64,000 nucleotides of DNA from Lichenicoccus sp965276875 (GCF_965276875.1 NZ_OZ255701.1:744001-808000), one strand, 5' to 3'; positions 8,439 to 18,779 are shown, numbered from the stretch's first letter. Notes: a model not told the origin generated them from the letters alone. Numbers and translations are program-made.

Positions 8439-8864
8439 CTAATTGGCGCGCATCCTTGAACAGGCGGAGGATAGGTCGGCCGCTTGCTCGGAGCCCGAGC
8501 AGACGCGTCTCGCGTCAGCCCCGCAGAGCTCGTGTGCGTTTTCATAATCGGACTCCAGAACGTCCAGGGCCAAGGCAAGATCGGGGTCCTTAGCGCGCGT
8601 TCGCAGCTGCTTGACCTGGTCTTCGGTCGTATGCATGTCAGTCAGCGCCTGCAGGCAGGTCGCGCCCGCGGCCGCAGGCTGCAGTTTCAAAACACTGATC
8701 ACTCTATTTAGTTGTTGCCGTGCCAGGTTTCCGGACGTATCCGGCTCGTCCGCGAACGCTGCCGCCGCGAAAACAACGCAAGCCGCACCGATCAGTGTTA
8801 TACAGGTAGAGCGCACGACAAAGGCCCCGCTATCTGATGATTTCGGCCATCGCCGAACGATCAT
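8439..8864 (-). CDS. Small secreted hypothetical protein
   Basis: The minus-strand frame from the ATG at 8864 encodes 141 residues. A hydrophobic segment (STCITLIGAACVVFAAAAFA) followed by DEPDTS looks like a cleavable Sec signal peptide ending at an AxA site. An internal GTG just before it (VRSTC) would give a more standard signal peptide and may be the true start. The mature part is helical with about four cysteines (TCLQAL, ELCGAD, RVCSGS, SACSRM), which could form disulfides in the periplasm. No family is recognised. It lies just downstream of tRNA-Ser and may read through from it. Confidence 0.5.
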   Translation of the reverse strand: MIVRRWPKSSDSGAFVVRSTCITLIGAACVVFAAAAFADEPDTSGNLARQQLNRVISVLKLQPAAAGATCLQALTDMHTTEDQVKQLRTRAKDPDLALALDVLESDYENAHELCGADARRVCSGSEQAADLSSACSRMRAN

Positions 8865-8915
8865 GCTATGTGGCCTATCGAGTGACAGCCACATACACCA
8901 TGCGACCCTGGCCGC

Positions 8916-9008
8916 TGGCGGAGGGGATGGGATTCGAACCCACGTAAGGACTTGACATCCTTAAACGGTTTAGCAAACCGCCGCCTTCAGCCACTCGGCC
9001 ACCCCTCC
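8916..9008 (-). tRNA. tRNA-Ser(GCU)
   Basis: The minus-strand sequence begins GGAGGGGTGGCCGAGTGGCT. It has an anticodon arm GGTTTGCTAAACC (anticodon GCU), a long variable arm typical of class II tRNAs, the T-loop GGTTCGAATCC, a CCCCTCC acceptor strand, discriminator G and an encoded CCA (8916-8918). It lies about 78 bases downstream of gatB. The accessory DNA at 6.9-8.9 kb abuts its 3' end, a common integration position, although no repeated attachment site was seen. Confidence 0.96.
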
Positions 9009-9085
9009 GCTGAAGAGCGATCCCATCACGCGGCACGCGAACCTCTCTAGTCGCTGCCCGGACACCCGTCAAACAGCATCACGTG

Positions 9086-10540
9086 CTAAAGTCGAAGCCT
9101 GCGTCCGAGGGCCTCATTGACGAGTGCCGGATTGCCCCTGCCCTGCGTTGCCTTCATCACCTGTCCGACAAAGAAGCCAAACAGCTTCTCCTTGCCCGAT
9201 CTGAACTCGGCAAGCTTGTCCGGATGCCGGGCGATCACGTCATCGATGGCCGCCGAGAGGGCCGCGGGATCGGTAATCTGTCGCAGACCTTTCCGTTCGA
9301 TCAGGGCTTCGGCAGGCTCGCCGGTCTGCACCATCTCCTCGAACACGTCCTTGGCGATCCGTCCGTTGATGGTCTGGTCGCCGACCAGCCTGAGCAGATC
9401 CCGCAAGGCCGGCGCCGTCACCGGGCTGTCATCGATCGATCGTCCGGTCCGGTTGAGCGCTGCGAACAGGTCGCCAGTGACCCAGTTCGCGGCCAATCTG
9501 GGCTCCGCGCCCACGGCGACGACTTCGAAATAGTCGGCTACGGCACGGTCCGCCACCAGCACCCCGGCGTCATTACGGGCAATCCCGTATTGCGTGATGA
9601 AGCGGTCGCGTTTCGCGTCGGGCAACTCCGGCAGCTGCGCCTTCAGCGCGGCCAGCCAGCCTTCGTCGAGCACCAAAGGCAGCAGATCCGGATCCGGGAA
9701 ATACCGATAATCGTGCGCGTCCTCCTTGCTGCGTAACGAGCGCGTCTCGCCGCGTCCCGGATCGAACAGGCGGGTCTCCTGATCGACGACGCCATCGCGC
9801 TCCCAAACCTCGATCTGCCGGCGCGCCTCAATTTCGATTGCCTGCATCACGAAGCGCACCGAGTTCACGTTCTTGATCTCGCAGCGCGTGCGCAACGGCT
9901 CGCCCGCGCGACGCACGGACACGTTGACGTCCGCGCGCATCGATCCCTCCTCCATGTTGCCGTCACAGGTGCCGAGATAACGCAGGATCGTCCGCAGCTT
10001 GCGCAAATACGCCCCAGCCTCTTCGGGGCTGCGCATATCCGGTTCGCTGACGATTTCCATCAACCCGACTCCGGCCCGGTTGAGATCGATCAGCGACTTC
10101 GTCGGGCTCTGGTCATGCATCGACTTGCCTGCATCCTGTTCGAGATGCAGACGGGTGATGCCGATCTGGCGCAGGCTGCCGTCGGCCAGCTCGATCTCCA
10201 GGGTTCCAGCACCGATCAGCGGCCGGGTGAACTGGCTGATTTGATAGCCGGCCGGCAGGTCGGCATAGAAATAGTTCTTCCGATCAAACCGGCTCTCCAG
10301 ATTTACCCGTGCGTTGAGACCGAGACCCGTGCGCACCGCCTGGGCGACACACTCCTTGTTGATGACCGGCAACATGCCCGGAAAGGCGGCATCCACCAGG
10401 CTGACATGCGCATTCGGCTCGCCGCCATAGCTGGCCGGAGCACCCGAAAACAGCTTTGCCTGGCTGATCACCTGGGCATGCACCTCAAGCCCGATGACCA
10501 GTTCCCAAGCACCCGTCAGACCCTCCAGCACATAGCTCAT
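9086..10540 (-). CDS. gatB: Asp-tRNA(Asn)/Glu-tRNA(Gln) amidotransferase subunit B
   Basis: GatB is the tRNA-binding kinase subunit that activates Glu- or Asp-tRNA for amidation. The 484-residue protein starts MSYVLEGLTGAWELVIGLEV, followed by EVHAQVISQAKLFSGA. It has RKNYFYADLPAGYQISQFT, SLIDLNRAGVGLMEIVSEPD and YRYFPDPDLLPL, all GatB/PET112 signatures. The C-terminal YqeY-like helical domain (about 330-484) ends normally. Its ATG overlaps the gatA stop by 4 bases, giving a tightly coupled gatC-gatA-gatB operon. This implies indirect charging of tRNA(Gln) and/or tRNA(Asn). Confidence 0.97.
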   Translation of the reverse strand: MSYVLEGLTGAWELVIGLEVHAQVISQAKLFSGAPASYGGEPNAHVSLVDAAFPGMLPVINKECVAQAVRTGLGLNARVNLESRFDRKNYFYADLPAGYQISQFTRPLIGAGTLEIELADGSLRQIGITRLHLEQDAGKSMHDQSPTKSLIDLNRAGVGLMEIVSEPDMRSPEEAGAYLRKLRTILRYLGTCDGNMEEGSMRADVNVSVRRAGEPLRTRCEIKNVNSVRFVMQAIEIEARRQIEVWERDGVVDQETRLFDPGRGETRSLRSKEDAHDYRYFPDPDLLPLVLDEGWLAALKAQLPELPDAKRDRFITQYGIARNDAGVLVADRAVADYFEVVAVGAEPRLAANWVTGDLFAALNRTGRSIDDSPVTAPALRDLLRLVGDQTINGRIAKDVFEEMVQTGEPAEALIERKGLRQITDPAALSAAIDDVIARHPDKLAEFRSGKEKLFGFFVGQVMKATQGRGNPALVNEALGRRLRL

Positions 10541-12021
10541 GCCGCCATCCCCGCGCGGACGCTCGGCGCCTGCACGAACTCCGCCGCGCGCTCGAGTGCG
10601 GCAGCGGCCGCAAACAGCGTCTCCTCATCGAACGGCCGGCCGATCAGTTGCAGACCAAGCGGCAAACCATTGCTGTCCAGGCCGGCCGGCACCGACAGCG
10701 CCGGCACTCCGGCCAGGCTCGCCGGAACGGTGAAGATGTCGTTCAGATACATGCTGACTGGATCATTCATCTTCTCGCCCTGGGCGAACGCGGCCGAGGG
10801 GGCCGTGGGCGTCAGCAACACGTCCACCTTCTGGAAGACCTCGGTGAAGTCGCGCAGGATCAGGCTGCGCACCTTCTGCGCGCGTGCGTAATACGCATCG
10901 TAATACCCCGCCGAGAGCACATAGGTGCCGATCAGGATCCGGCGCTTCACCTCGGCGCCGAAGCCGGCCGAGCGCGACGCTTCATACATCGCGTCCAGGC
11001 TGTCCGCCGGCACCCGCGTGCCGAACCGCACGCCGTCGTAACGGGCCAGGTTCGACGAGCATTCCGCCGGAGCCACGATGTAGTAGGCCGGCAGACCATA
11101 GCGACTGTGCGGCAGCGACACGTCGACGATCTCGCAGCCCGCATCACGCAGCCAGGCAATCCCTTCGGCCCACAGAGCCTCAACCTCGGGCGGCACGCCC
11201 GGCGCGTGATATTCCGCAGGGATGCCGACCCGCAGACCGCGCAGGTCACGCTTGCAGGCCTGGGCATAGTCGGGCACCGGCCGGTCCGCCGAGGTGCTGT
11301 CCTTCGCATCGAACCCCGCCATCGAGCGCAGCAGGATCGCGCAATCCTCGACGCTGCGTGCCATCGGCCCGGGCTGATCGAGCGAACTTGCGAACGCCAC
11401 CACGCCCCAGCGGCTGCAACGGCCATAGGTCGGCTTGATGCCGACGATCCCGCAGAACGAGGCGGGCTGGCGGATCGAGCCACCGGTATCGGTGCCGACC
11501 GCGCCCAGAGCCATTTGTGCTGCGACCGCCGCGGCAGACCCCCCCGAAGACCCGCCCGGCACCAGCTTGACGGCCTTCCCGGCATGCTGCCACGGGTTCT
11601 CCACCGGACCGAACGCGGAGCTCATGTTCGACGAGCCCATCGCGAACTCATCGAGATTGGTCTTGCCGAGAAACACCGCGCCGTCGTCAAGAAGCCGCTG
11701 CGTCACCGTGCTCTCGTAGGGCGGCACGAACCCGTCGAGCATGCGGCTGCCGGCGGTGGTGCGCACGCCATCCGTGCAGAACAGATCCTTGATCGCGAGC
11801 GGAATGCCGCCCAGCGGCTTGTCCTCGCCGCGGCCAAGTGCCTGGTCGGCCTTTGCCGCCGCTCGCAGAGCCTGGTCCGCGGTCACGGTCAGATATGCAT
11901 TCAATCGCGCGTTGAGGCTGCCCACCGCATCGATATGCGCCTGCGCCAGCTCCGTTGCGCTGAATTGCCGCGCGCGCAGTCCGCGCAGGGCCCCCGCAAT
12001 CGAAAGCTCCGTCAGCATCAC
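10537..12021 (-). CDS. gatA: Asp-tRNA(Asn)/Glu-tRNA(Gln) amidotransferase subunit A
   Basis: GatA is the amidase-signature glutaminase that supplies ammonia to GatB. The catalytic triad is visible: Lys78 in GGIPLAIKD, the cis-Ser of PGGSSGGSAAAV around residue 154, and the nucleophilic Ser in GTDTGGSIRQPA about 24 residues later. The length of 494 is normal. The start at 12021 gives MMLTELSIAG and overlaps the gatC stop by 4 bases; the end overlaps gatB by 4 bases. Expression is presumably from a promoter upstream of gatC. Confidence 0.97.
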   Translation of the reverse strand: MMLTELSIAGALRGLRARQFSATELAQAHIDAVGSLNARLNAYLTVTADQALRAAAKADQALGRGEDKPLGGIPLAIKDLFCTDGVRTTAGSRMLDGFVPPYESTVTQRLLDDGAVFLGKTNLDEFAMGSSNMSSAFGPVENPWQHAGKAVKLVPGGSSGGSAAAVAAQMALGAVGTDTGGSIRQPASFCGIVGIKPTYGRCSRWGVVAFASSLDQPGPMARSVEDCAILLRSMAGFDAKDSTSADRPVPDYAQACKRDLRGLRVGIPAEYHAPGVPPEVEALWAEGIAWLRDAGCEIVDVSLPHSRYGLPAYYIVAPAECSSNLARYDGVRFGTRVPADSLDAMYEASRSAGFGAEVKRRILIGTYVLSAGYYDAYYARAQKVRSLILRDFTEVFQKVDVLLTPTAPSAAFAQGEKMNDPVSMYLNDIFTVPASLAGVPALSVPAGLDSNGLPLGLQLIGRPFDEETLFAAAAALERAAEFVQAPSVRAGMAA

Positions 12022-12305
12022 TCGACCACCTTCGGCACCGCAAAGAACGGCCCTTCCCGGTCCGGCGCATTCGACAGCACGCGGTCCACTGATGCGTCCG
12101 CCTGCACCACATCCTCGCGCAGCCGCAGGGCCGTCTGCTCCACACCGACCAGGGGGATGACCCCGTCGACGTCGACTTCGGAGAGCTGCTCGATCCAGCC
12201 CAGGATGCCGTTCAACTCGTCCTGGAGCGGGCGGACCTCGCTGTCCGCGATCGAGATCCTGGCCAGGCGTGCTATTTTGCGAACGGCTCCGGGATCAAGC
12301 GGCAT
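12018..12305 (-). CDS. gatC: Asp-tRNA(Asn)/Glu-tRNA(Gln) amidotransferase subunit C
   Basis: The small (95 aa) GatC subunit wraps around GatA and holds the complex together. It starts MPLDPGAVRKIARLARISIA and contains LNGILGWIEQLSEVDVDGV, the standard GatC pattern. It is the first gene of gatCAB, divergent from ruvX with about 70 bases between the two starts, a short region that must hold promoters for both operons. A TATAAC box at 12340 is the only AT-rich element seen there. Confidence 0.95.
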   Translation of the reverse strand: MPLDPGAVRKIARLARISIADSEVRPLQDELNGILGWIEQLSEVDVDGVIPLVGVEQTALRLREDVVQADASVDRVLSNAPDREGPFFAVPKVVE

Positions 12306-12375
12306 GGGCAGGTCTTTCAGAAGATTGGAACAACAACGTTATAACCGGGGCGCGGCCGGACCATAGGCCACGCCG

Positions 12376-12873
12376 ATGGCTCTGTTCAACATACCGGATC
12401 TCCGCGCTTTCCTCGCCCCGAACACCAGGCTGCTGGGCCTCGATCCGGGGCAGCGCACCATCGGGTTGGCATTGTCGGACGTCTCCCTGTTGCTGGCGTC
12501 GCCCTATGGCGCACTCAAGCGCGGGAAACTCGCGCTCAATGCCGCGGAGATTGCGCAAATTGCGCACAAGGAGGGTGCCGGAGGGCTCGTATGTGGCCTG
12601 CCGCTCTCGATGGATGGCAGCTTCGGATCAGCCGCGCAGAGTGCGCGGGACTGGCTGGTCGCATTGTCCGCGGCGGCAGGCTTGCCCGCGGCACTGTGGG
12701 ACGAGCGCCTCTCATCAAGCGCCGTCAATCGCATGTTAATCACGGATCTTGACATGACACGCAAACGACGCGCGGCGGTCGTGGACAGGGCTTCCGCCGC
12801 CTACATCCTGCAGGCAGCACTTGACGCCAGCCGTATGCGCCCGAAGACGGATGGTGGGCGCGACAGGGTTTGA
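12376..12873 (+). CDS. ruvX: Putative pre-16S rRNA nuclease / Holliday junction resolvase-like RuvX (YqgF)
   Basis: RuvX/YqgF has an RNase H-like fold; in E. coli it acts in 16S rRNA 5' processing, and its older resolvase assignment is less certain. The protein has the Asp23-centred LGLDPGQRTIGLALSD, then GLVCGLPLSMDGS, LWDERLSSSAVNRML and VDRASAAYIL, covering the conserved acidic residues. At 165 residues the length is normal. The last seven codons run antisense into the 3' end of the convergent tRNA-Val gene (overlap 12852-12873), so the C-terminal residues GGRDRV are dictated by the tRNA acceptor end. Confidence 0.93.
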   Translation: MALFNIPDLRAFLAPNTRLLGLDPGQRTIGLALSDVSLLLASPYGALKRGKLALNAAEIAQIAHKEGAGGLVCGLPLSMDGSFGSAAQSARDWLVALSAAAGLPAALWDERLSSSAVNRMLITDLDMTRKRRAAVVDRASAAYILQAALDASRMRPKTDGGRDRV

Positions 12874-12926
12874 ACCTGTGGCCCCTGCCATGTCAAGGCA
12901 GTGCTCTACCGCTGAGCTACGCGCCC
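12852..12926 (-). tRNA. tRNA-Val(GAC)
   Basis: The minus strand reads GGGCGCGTAGCTCAGCGGTA and then a CTGCCTTGACATGGCAG anticodon arm with anticodon GAC. A GGTTCAAACCC T-arm, CGCGCCC acceptor strand, discriminator A and encoded CCA (12852-12854) complete the cloverleaf. Its 3' 22 bases overlap the end of ruvX on the other strand. Confidence 0.96.
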
Positions 12927-13039
12927 ATCCGCCGCCGGGTTCTAACCGTGCTGCCCATCGACTGCAAGCGACCCACGACACCCTATCGTCAATGCGGCTG
13001 CGAAGTGACACGGTGCGCCGGGTCGCGCAAAGTCGCGGC

Positions 13040-13939
13040 ATGGCAAGACCCGATGTTCCTAAACCCATCGCGATGCTTCCAGATCCGCCTTTCCGGGTGC
13101 GCAATCCGCTGCGCCAAACGGCTCCGATGGTGGTCGCCTCGCCGCATTCCGGCCGCGCCTATCCCTCCAGCTTCGTTGCCGAGTCGCGGCTGTCCTTCGA
13201 CGGATTGCGGCGCAGCGAGGACGGCTTCGTCGACGAATTGCTCATCGATGCGGCCGCGGCCGGCATCCCGCTGCTGCAGGCGGAGTTCCCGCGCGCCTAT
13301 TGCGACGTCAATCGCGAGGCCTGGGAACTCGACCCGGTCATGTTCACAGACAAGCTCCCCTCCTGGTGCAACACCAGCAGTGCGAGGGTCCTGGCCGGAT
13401 TTGGCACCATCGCCAAGCTGGTCGCGTCCGGGGAGGCGATCTACCACGGCAAGCTCGCCTTCACCGATGCCGAACAGCGCATTCGCACATGCTGGCAGCC
13501 CTATCACGACACCTTGGCTCTCCTGATCAGCAACACCCTGGATCGGCATGGCATCTGCCTGCTGATCGATGCGCATTCCATGCCGAGCCTTAACGGAGGC
13601 ACCGCGGGCAATCATGCCGGCACCGAGCCCGATTTTGTCCTCGGCGATGCGTTCGGCACGTCATGCGCACAATCGATTACGCGCTTCACCGAACGGTTCC
13701 TGCGTGAACGCGGCTACCGGGTGCGCCGAAACGATCCCTATGCTGGCGGTTACGTGACCCGGCATTACGGTCGTCCCGCCAACCGGGTCCACGTGCTGCA
13801 GCTCGAAATATCAAGGCACCTCTACATGAACGAGGCGCACCTGCAGAAACTCGACACGTTCGACGCGATCCGCGCGCTCGTGCGTTCGCTGCTCGACACC
13901 CTCGCAGGCAATGTCTCAGCTTTGGTCAGCGCAACATAG
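13040..13939 (+). CDS. N-formylglutamate amidohydrolase family protein
   Basis: This family (PF05013) hydrolyses N-formyl-L-glutamate in histidine utilisation, or related amides. Visible blocks are MVVASPHSGRAYP near the N-terminus, RSEDGFVDELLIDAA, FPRAYCDVNREAWELDP, LLIDAHSMPS and RNDPYAGGYVTRHYG; the His, Glu, Asp and Arg residues would bind a metal and carboxylate substrate. The ATG at 13040 (MARPDVPKP) is chosen because the frame farther upstream runs into tRNA-Val; the ATG at 13073 is an alternative. No other hut genes are nearby, so the substrate is uncertain. Confidence 0.85.
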   Translation: MARPDVPKPIAMLPDPPFRVRNPLRQTAPMVVASPHSGRAYPSSFVAESRLSFDGLRRSEDGFVDELLIDAAAAGIPLLQAEFPRAYCDVNREAWELDPVMFTDKLPSWCNTSSARVLAGFGTIAKLVASGEAIYHGKLAFTDAEQRIRTCWQPYHDTLALLISNTLDRHGICLLIDAHSMPSLNGGTAGNHAGTEPDFVLGDAFGTSCAQSITRFTERFLRERGYRVRRNDPYAGGYVTRHYGRPANRVHVLQLEISRHLYMNEAHLQKLDTFDAIRALVRSLLDTLAGNVSALVSAT

Positions 13940-13984
13940 GCCGTTGTTCACCAATTCCTAACCCGTGGCGCGCATCATCCACGC

Positions 13985-14839
13985 ATGCGCCGCCCCCTCG
14001 CAGTTCTCGTCGCCGCTTTGTTGACGCTGCTGTTCCCGCGGCTCGTGCTCGCCGGACAGCCAGGCGACGCAACATTGTGCCAGCAGGCGACCGCGAGTGC
14101 TGAACGCCTTACCGGCGTGCCGAACGAATTGCTCGACGCCATCAGCCGGGTCGAAAGCGGCCGCTACGATGACGCGCAGCACGGTGCCAGGGCGTGGCCC
14201 TGGACGATCAACGAGGAGGGTCATGGTCACTTCTACGCCTCAAAAAACGAGGCCGTTCAGGCCGCACAAGGTTTTCAGGCACGCGGCATACGCTCCATCG
14301 ATGTCGGCTGCACCCAGATCAATCTCATGTATCACCCTACCGCGTTTGCATCGCTCGATGACGCGTTCGACCCCACGCAAAACGCCAATTATGCCGCCCG
14401 CTTCCTCACCGAACTGTTCCACCAGGTCGGCAGTTGGCCGCATGCCGCCGCCGCCTATCACTCGCAGACCCCCGAACTCGGCACCGACTACCAGCGCCGC
14501 GTGCTCGAGGCCTGGGCCGACCCGATCAACCAGCCGGATGTGCCCTCGGCGCTGGGCCGCTTGGCATCGGCCCACCCGACCATGCCGCATCGTCAGATCG
14601 CGTCCATCTCCACTCCATTCCTTGGCTCAATGCCAATCCTGGCGATGCCCGCGCCGGTCCTGCAATCCCCGCTCGCGCGCCGGTTCGCCGCACCGATCGG
14701 GGCCTCGTTCGGCGGCCTCAGCCAGGTCGAGCGCAGCCCGGGCGCGGCCCGGTTCGCCTTCAAAGGCCGCACCCTGGCCGCCTACCGCGCCATGCCAGTC
14801 GCCATGCTGACCAGCAGCCCGCCGATCGCACGCTACTGA
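13985..14839 (+). CDS. Periplasmic lytic transglycosylase (SLT domain)
   Basis: A signal peptide (MRRPLAVLVAALLTLLFPRL, cleavage near LAGQ) precedes an SLT domain of about 120 residues. The catalytic Glu lies in LLDAISRVESGRYD. The block RSIDVGCTQINLMYHPTAFA, with the NYAARFL and AAAAYHSQTPELG segments, matches transglycosylases that cleave the MurNAc-GlcNAc bond of peptidoglycan. The last 100 residues are Pro/Ala-rich with no domain. It stands as a single gene between the formylglutamate hydrolase and htpG. The exact subclass is not resolved. Confidence 0.88.
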   Translation: MRRPLAVLVAALLTLLFPRLVLAGQPGDATLCQQATASAERLTGVPNELLDAISRVESGRYDDAQHGARAWPWTINEEGHGHFYASKNEAVQAAQGFQARGIRSIDVGCTQINLMYHPTAFASLDDAFDPTQNANYAARFLTELFHQVGSWPHAAAAYHSQTPELGTDYQRRVLEAWADPINQPDVPSALGRLASAHPTMPHRQIASISTPFLGSMPILAMPAPVLQSPLARRFAAPIGASFGGLSQVERSPGAARFAFKGRTLAAYRAMPVAMLTSSPPIARY

Positions 14840-14872
14840 GCAGGCCCAGGAGCGCAGGGTCGAAGGGGCCCC

Positions 14873-14901
14873 GTTGAAATCCGCGTGATTGCCGCGCATA
14901 T
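14873..14901 (+). promoter_or_regulatory. Possible heat-shock (RpoH) promoter of htpG
   Basis: GTTGAAA (14873-14879) followed after 15 bases by CGCATAT (14895-14901) resembles the sigma-32 pattern CTTGAAA-N13-17-CCCCATNT. It sits 36 bases before the htpG start. The match is partial at the -10 side. HtpG is a classical heat-shock gene, which makes the position sensible. Confidence 0.35.
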
Positions 14902-14936
14902 CCCCGCCCGTATCGAACGGCTCGGAGAGATCTGCG

Positions 14937-16829
<1,893 letters not shown>

Positions 16830-16832
16830 GCC

Positions 16833-17480
16833 ATGCACATCGATCCGCGCACGGATATCCTCGCGGTCATCGATGTGCAGCCGACCTTCATGCCAGGCGG
16901 CGAGCTTGCGGTCCCTGATGGCGACACTGTGCTGCCCCTCGTCAACCATCTGCTGCAGGACCGCTTCGCCCTGGGTTTCGCCACCCAGGACTGGCACCCT
17001 GCGGGCCACAGCTCGTTCGCCAGCAGCCACCCAGACGCCGCCCCCTACGACACAATCCGGATGCCCTACGGCCCGCAGATCCTCTGGCCGGACCACGCCA
17101 TTGCCGGCACACCGAACGCGGCACTGCATCCCGATCTGGCCCAGGACAGACTACGGATGATCCTGCGCAAAGGCACCGATCCCGCAATCGACAGCTATTC
17201 GGCATTCCGGGAGAACGACCACACGCGCTCCACCGGACTCGCCGGCTGGCTGCGCGAGCGCGGGCTCAAGCGGTTGTTCCTATGCGGCTTGGCCCAAGAT
17301 TTCTGCGTCGCCTGGTCGGCGCGCGACGCCGTGCAGTACGGCTTCGAGGCAGTTGTGATCGAGGATGCGTGCCGCGCCATCAACGCCGCGGGCCCGGATG
17401 GCCGCTTCAGCCTTGATGTGGCCCGCGAGGACCTTCTTGCCCGCGGCGTCACCCTTCTCCCCGCGGCCGCGCTGGCCTGA
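16833..17480 (+). CDS. pncA: Nicotinamidase (bifunctional nicotinamidase/pyrazinamidase type)
   Basis: It converts nicotinamide to nicotinate in NAD salvage. The cysteine-hydrolase triad is visible: Asp14 in LAVIDVQPTF, Lys in MILRKGTDP, and Cys in GLAQDFCVAWSARDA. Metal-binding Asp53, His55 and His59 lie in TQDWHPAGHSSF. The 215-residue length is normal. It starts 3 bases after the htpG stop, so it may be transcribed together with it, and it is convergent with panB (9-base gap). Confidence 0.94.
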   Translation: MHIDPRTDILAVIDVQPTFMPGGELAVPDGDTVLPLVNHLLQDRFALGFATQDWHPAGHSSFASSHPDAAPYDTIRMPYGPQILWPDHAIAGTPNAALHPDLAQDRLRMILRKGTDPAIDSYSAFRENDHTRSTGLAGWLRERGLKRLFLCGLAQDFCVAWSARDAVQYGFEAVVIEDACRAINAAGPDGRFSLDVAREDLLARGVTLLPAAALA

Positions 17481-17489
17481 TCGCAGGCC

Positions 17490-18311
17490 TCAGCGCGTCT
17501 TGCGCACGCCGAAGCAGTGCTCGGGTGCGGGAAACCTTCGCTGGCGCACATCCTCGGCATAGGCCGCCGCCGCGGGCCCGATCTGCGCCCCGAGGTCGGC
17601 GTAGCGCTTGACGAAGCGCGGCGTGAACTCGGTGAACAATCCCAACATGTCATCCGCCACCAGCACCTGCCCGTCGCACTCCGCCGACGCACCGATCCCG
17701 ATCGTCGGCAAAGACACCTCGCGGGTGATTTGTGCCGCCAGCGGCTCCACCACCCCTTCGAGGACCACCGCGAAGGCGCCCGCCGCGTCGACCGCCTGCG
17801 CATCCGCGCGCAGCTTCTCCGCCTCGTCCTGCTTGCGGCCCGTCGTGCGAAACCCGCCCGCCGCCTGCACCGATTGCGGCATCAGACCGATATGCCCGCA
17901 GACGGGGATGCCTCGCTGCACCAGGAACCGGATCGTCTCGGCCATCTCGGCGCCGCCCTCGAGCTTCACCGCGGCACAGCCCGTCTCCGAGAGCACACGT
18001 GCCGCCGCGCGATAGGCGAGTTGCGGTGATTCCTGATAGGCGCCGAACGGCAGATCCACCATCACGCAGGCGTGCTGCGCCCCGCGCATAACCGCCTGAC
18101 CATGTGCGATCATCATCTCCAGGGTCACCGCAAGCGTCGTGCTCATGCCGTAGAGCACCATGCCAACGGTATCGCCGACCAGAAGCAGGTCCGCGTGCGC
18201 ATCGAACGCGCGCGCCACCGGCGTGGTGTAGGCGGTCAGACACACGATCGGGACGCCGTCCTTGTGCGCCCGTATGTCCGGCACGCCGATGCGCCTTGCG
18301 ATCTCCGCCAT
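17490..18311 (-). CDS. panB: 3-methyl-2-oxobutanoate hydroxymethyltransferase
   Basis: PanB makes ketopantoate, the first step towards pantothenate and CoA. The protein has IVCLTAYTTPVARAFDAHAD, LLVGDTVGMVLYGMSTTLAV, VMVDLPFGAY, AVKLEGGAEMAE, CGHIGLMPQSV and TIGIGASAECDGQVLV, all family signatures including metal-binding Asp residues. The ATG at 18311 (MAEIARRIGV) gives 273 residues; a GTG three codons earlier and a longer frame to 18458 are less likely. panC is not adjacent, so panB is solitary here. Confidence 0.95.
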   Translation of the reverse strand: MAEIARRIGVPDIRAHKDGVPIVCLTAYTTPVARAFDAHADLLLVGDTVGMVLYGMSTTLAVTLEMMIAHGQAVMRGAQHACVMVDLPFGAYQESPQLAYRAAARVLSETGCAAVKLEGGAEMAETIRFLVQRGIPVCGHIGLMPQSVQAAGGFRTTGRKQDEAEKLRADAQAVDAAGAFAVVLEGVVEPLAAQITREVSLPTIGIGASAECDGQVLVADDMLGLFTEFTPRFVKRYADLGAQIGPAAAAYAEDVRQRRFPAPEHCFGVRKTR

Positions 18312-18536
18312 TTTGCTCACTCTCGCATCACGATGTGGCTGGGGAACCGGGCATCCCAGGCCACGGCAAGGCTGGAACGCCGCCGGACTGCGGCCGTTAC
18401 TACACGTCTGGCCCGCATGCAATTTGCCGTGCAGGCGCTGCCATGCCTGTGCGGCCACGCCCTACGATAGGAAGCTAACGTTTGGGCGCCAACCTGCCAT
18501 ACTGCGAAGCTTCAGCCATATCAATAAGGCCATGCC

Positions 18537-18779
18537 ATGAGAACCAAGGTCATGCCGGATGGACGGATCAGCCTGCCCGCGGGGCTTCGCAAGAAGCACG
18601 GTCTCTTTCAGGGCGGCGAGGTCATCGTCGAGGATGCAGGCGACGCCATCGTGTTGCGGACGCTCGGTCAAGTGGTCGTACGCGCCCAAGCCCTCAGCCG
18701 CAGGCTGGTCAATGGTCAGGCTGGATCAACGGTGGATGACTTCCTGAACGATCGTGCGCGCGAGGCTGACGCGGAGTGA
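18537..18779 (+). CDS. VapB-type AbrB/MazE-fold antitoxin
   Basis: The 80-residue protein begins MRTKVMPDGRISLPAGLRKK and continues GLFQGGEVIVEDAGDAIVLR, the swapped-hairpin AbrB DNA-binding fold. The C-terminal tail (STVDDFLNDRAREADAE) is the acidic type that usually wraps the toxin. It overlaps the PIN toxin start by 4 bases (GTGA). The pair should autoregulate from the upstream gap of about 225 bases (18312-18536), which it shares with the divergent panB. Confidence 0.88.
   Translation: MRTKVMPDGRISLPAGLRKKHGLFQGGEVIVEDAGDAIVLRTLGQVVVRAQALSRRLVNGQAGSTVDDFLNDRAREADAE

Noticed and set aside
6938..9008. Integrated element bounded by repeats of the tRNA-Ser 3' end
   Set aside because: I looked for a copy of the tRNA 3' end near 6.9-7.0 kb and saw none, and there is no integrase, so no attachment sites are called.
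10648..12366. 572-codon plus-strand frame antisense to gatA/gatC
   Set aside because: The opposite strand encodes intact GatA and GatC with all active-site residues; the frame has no domain and His/Arg-rich composition.
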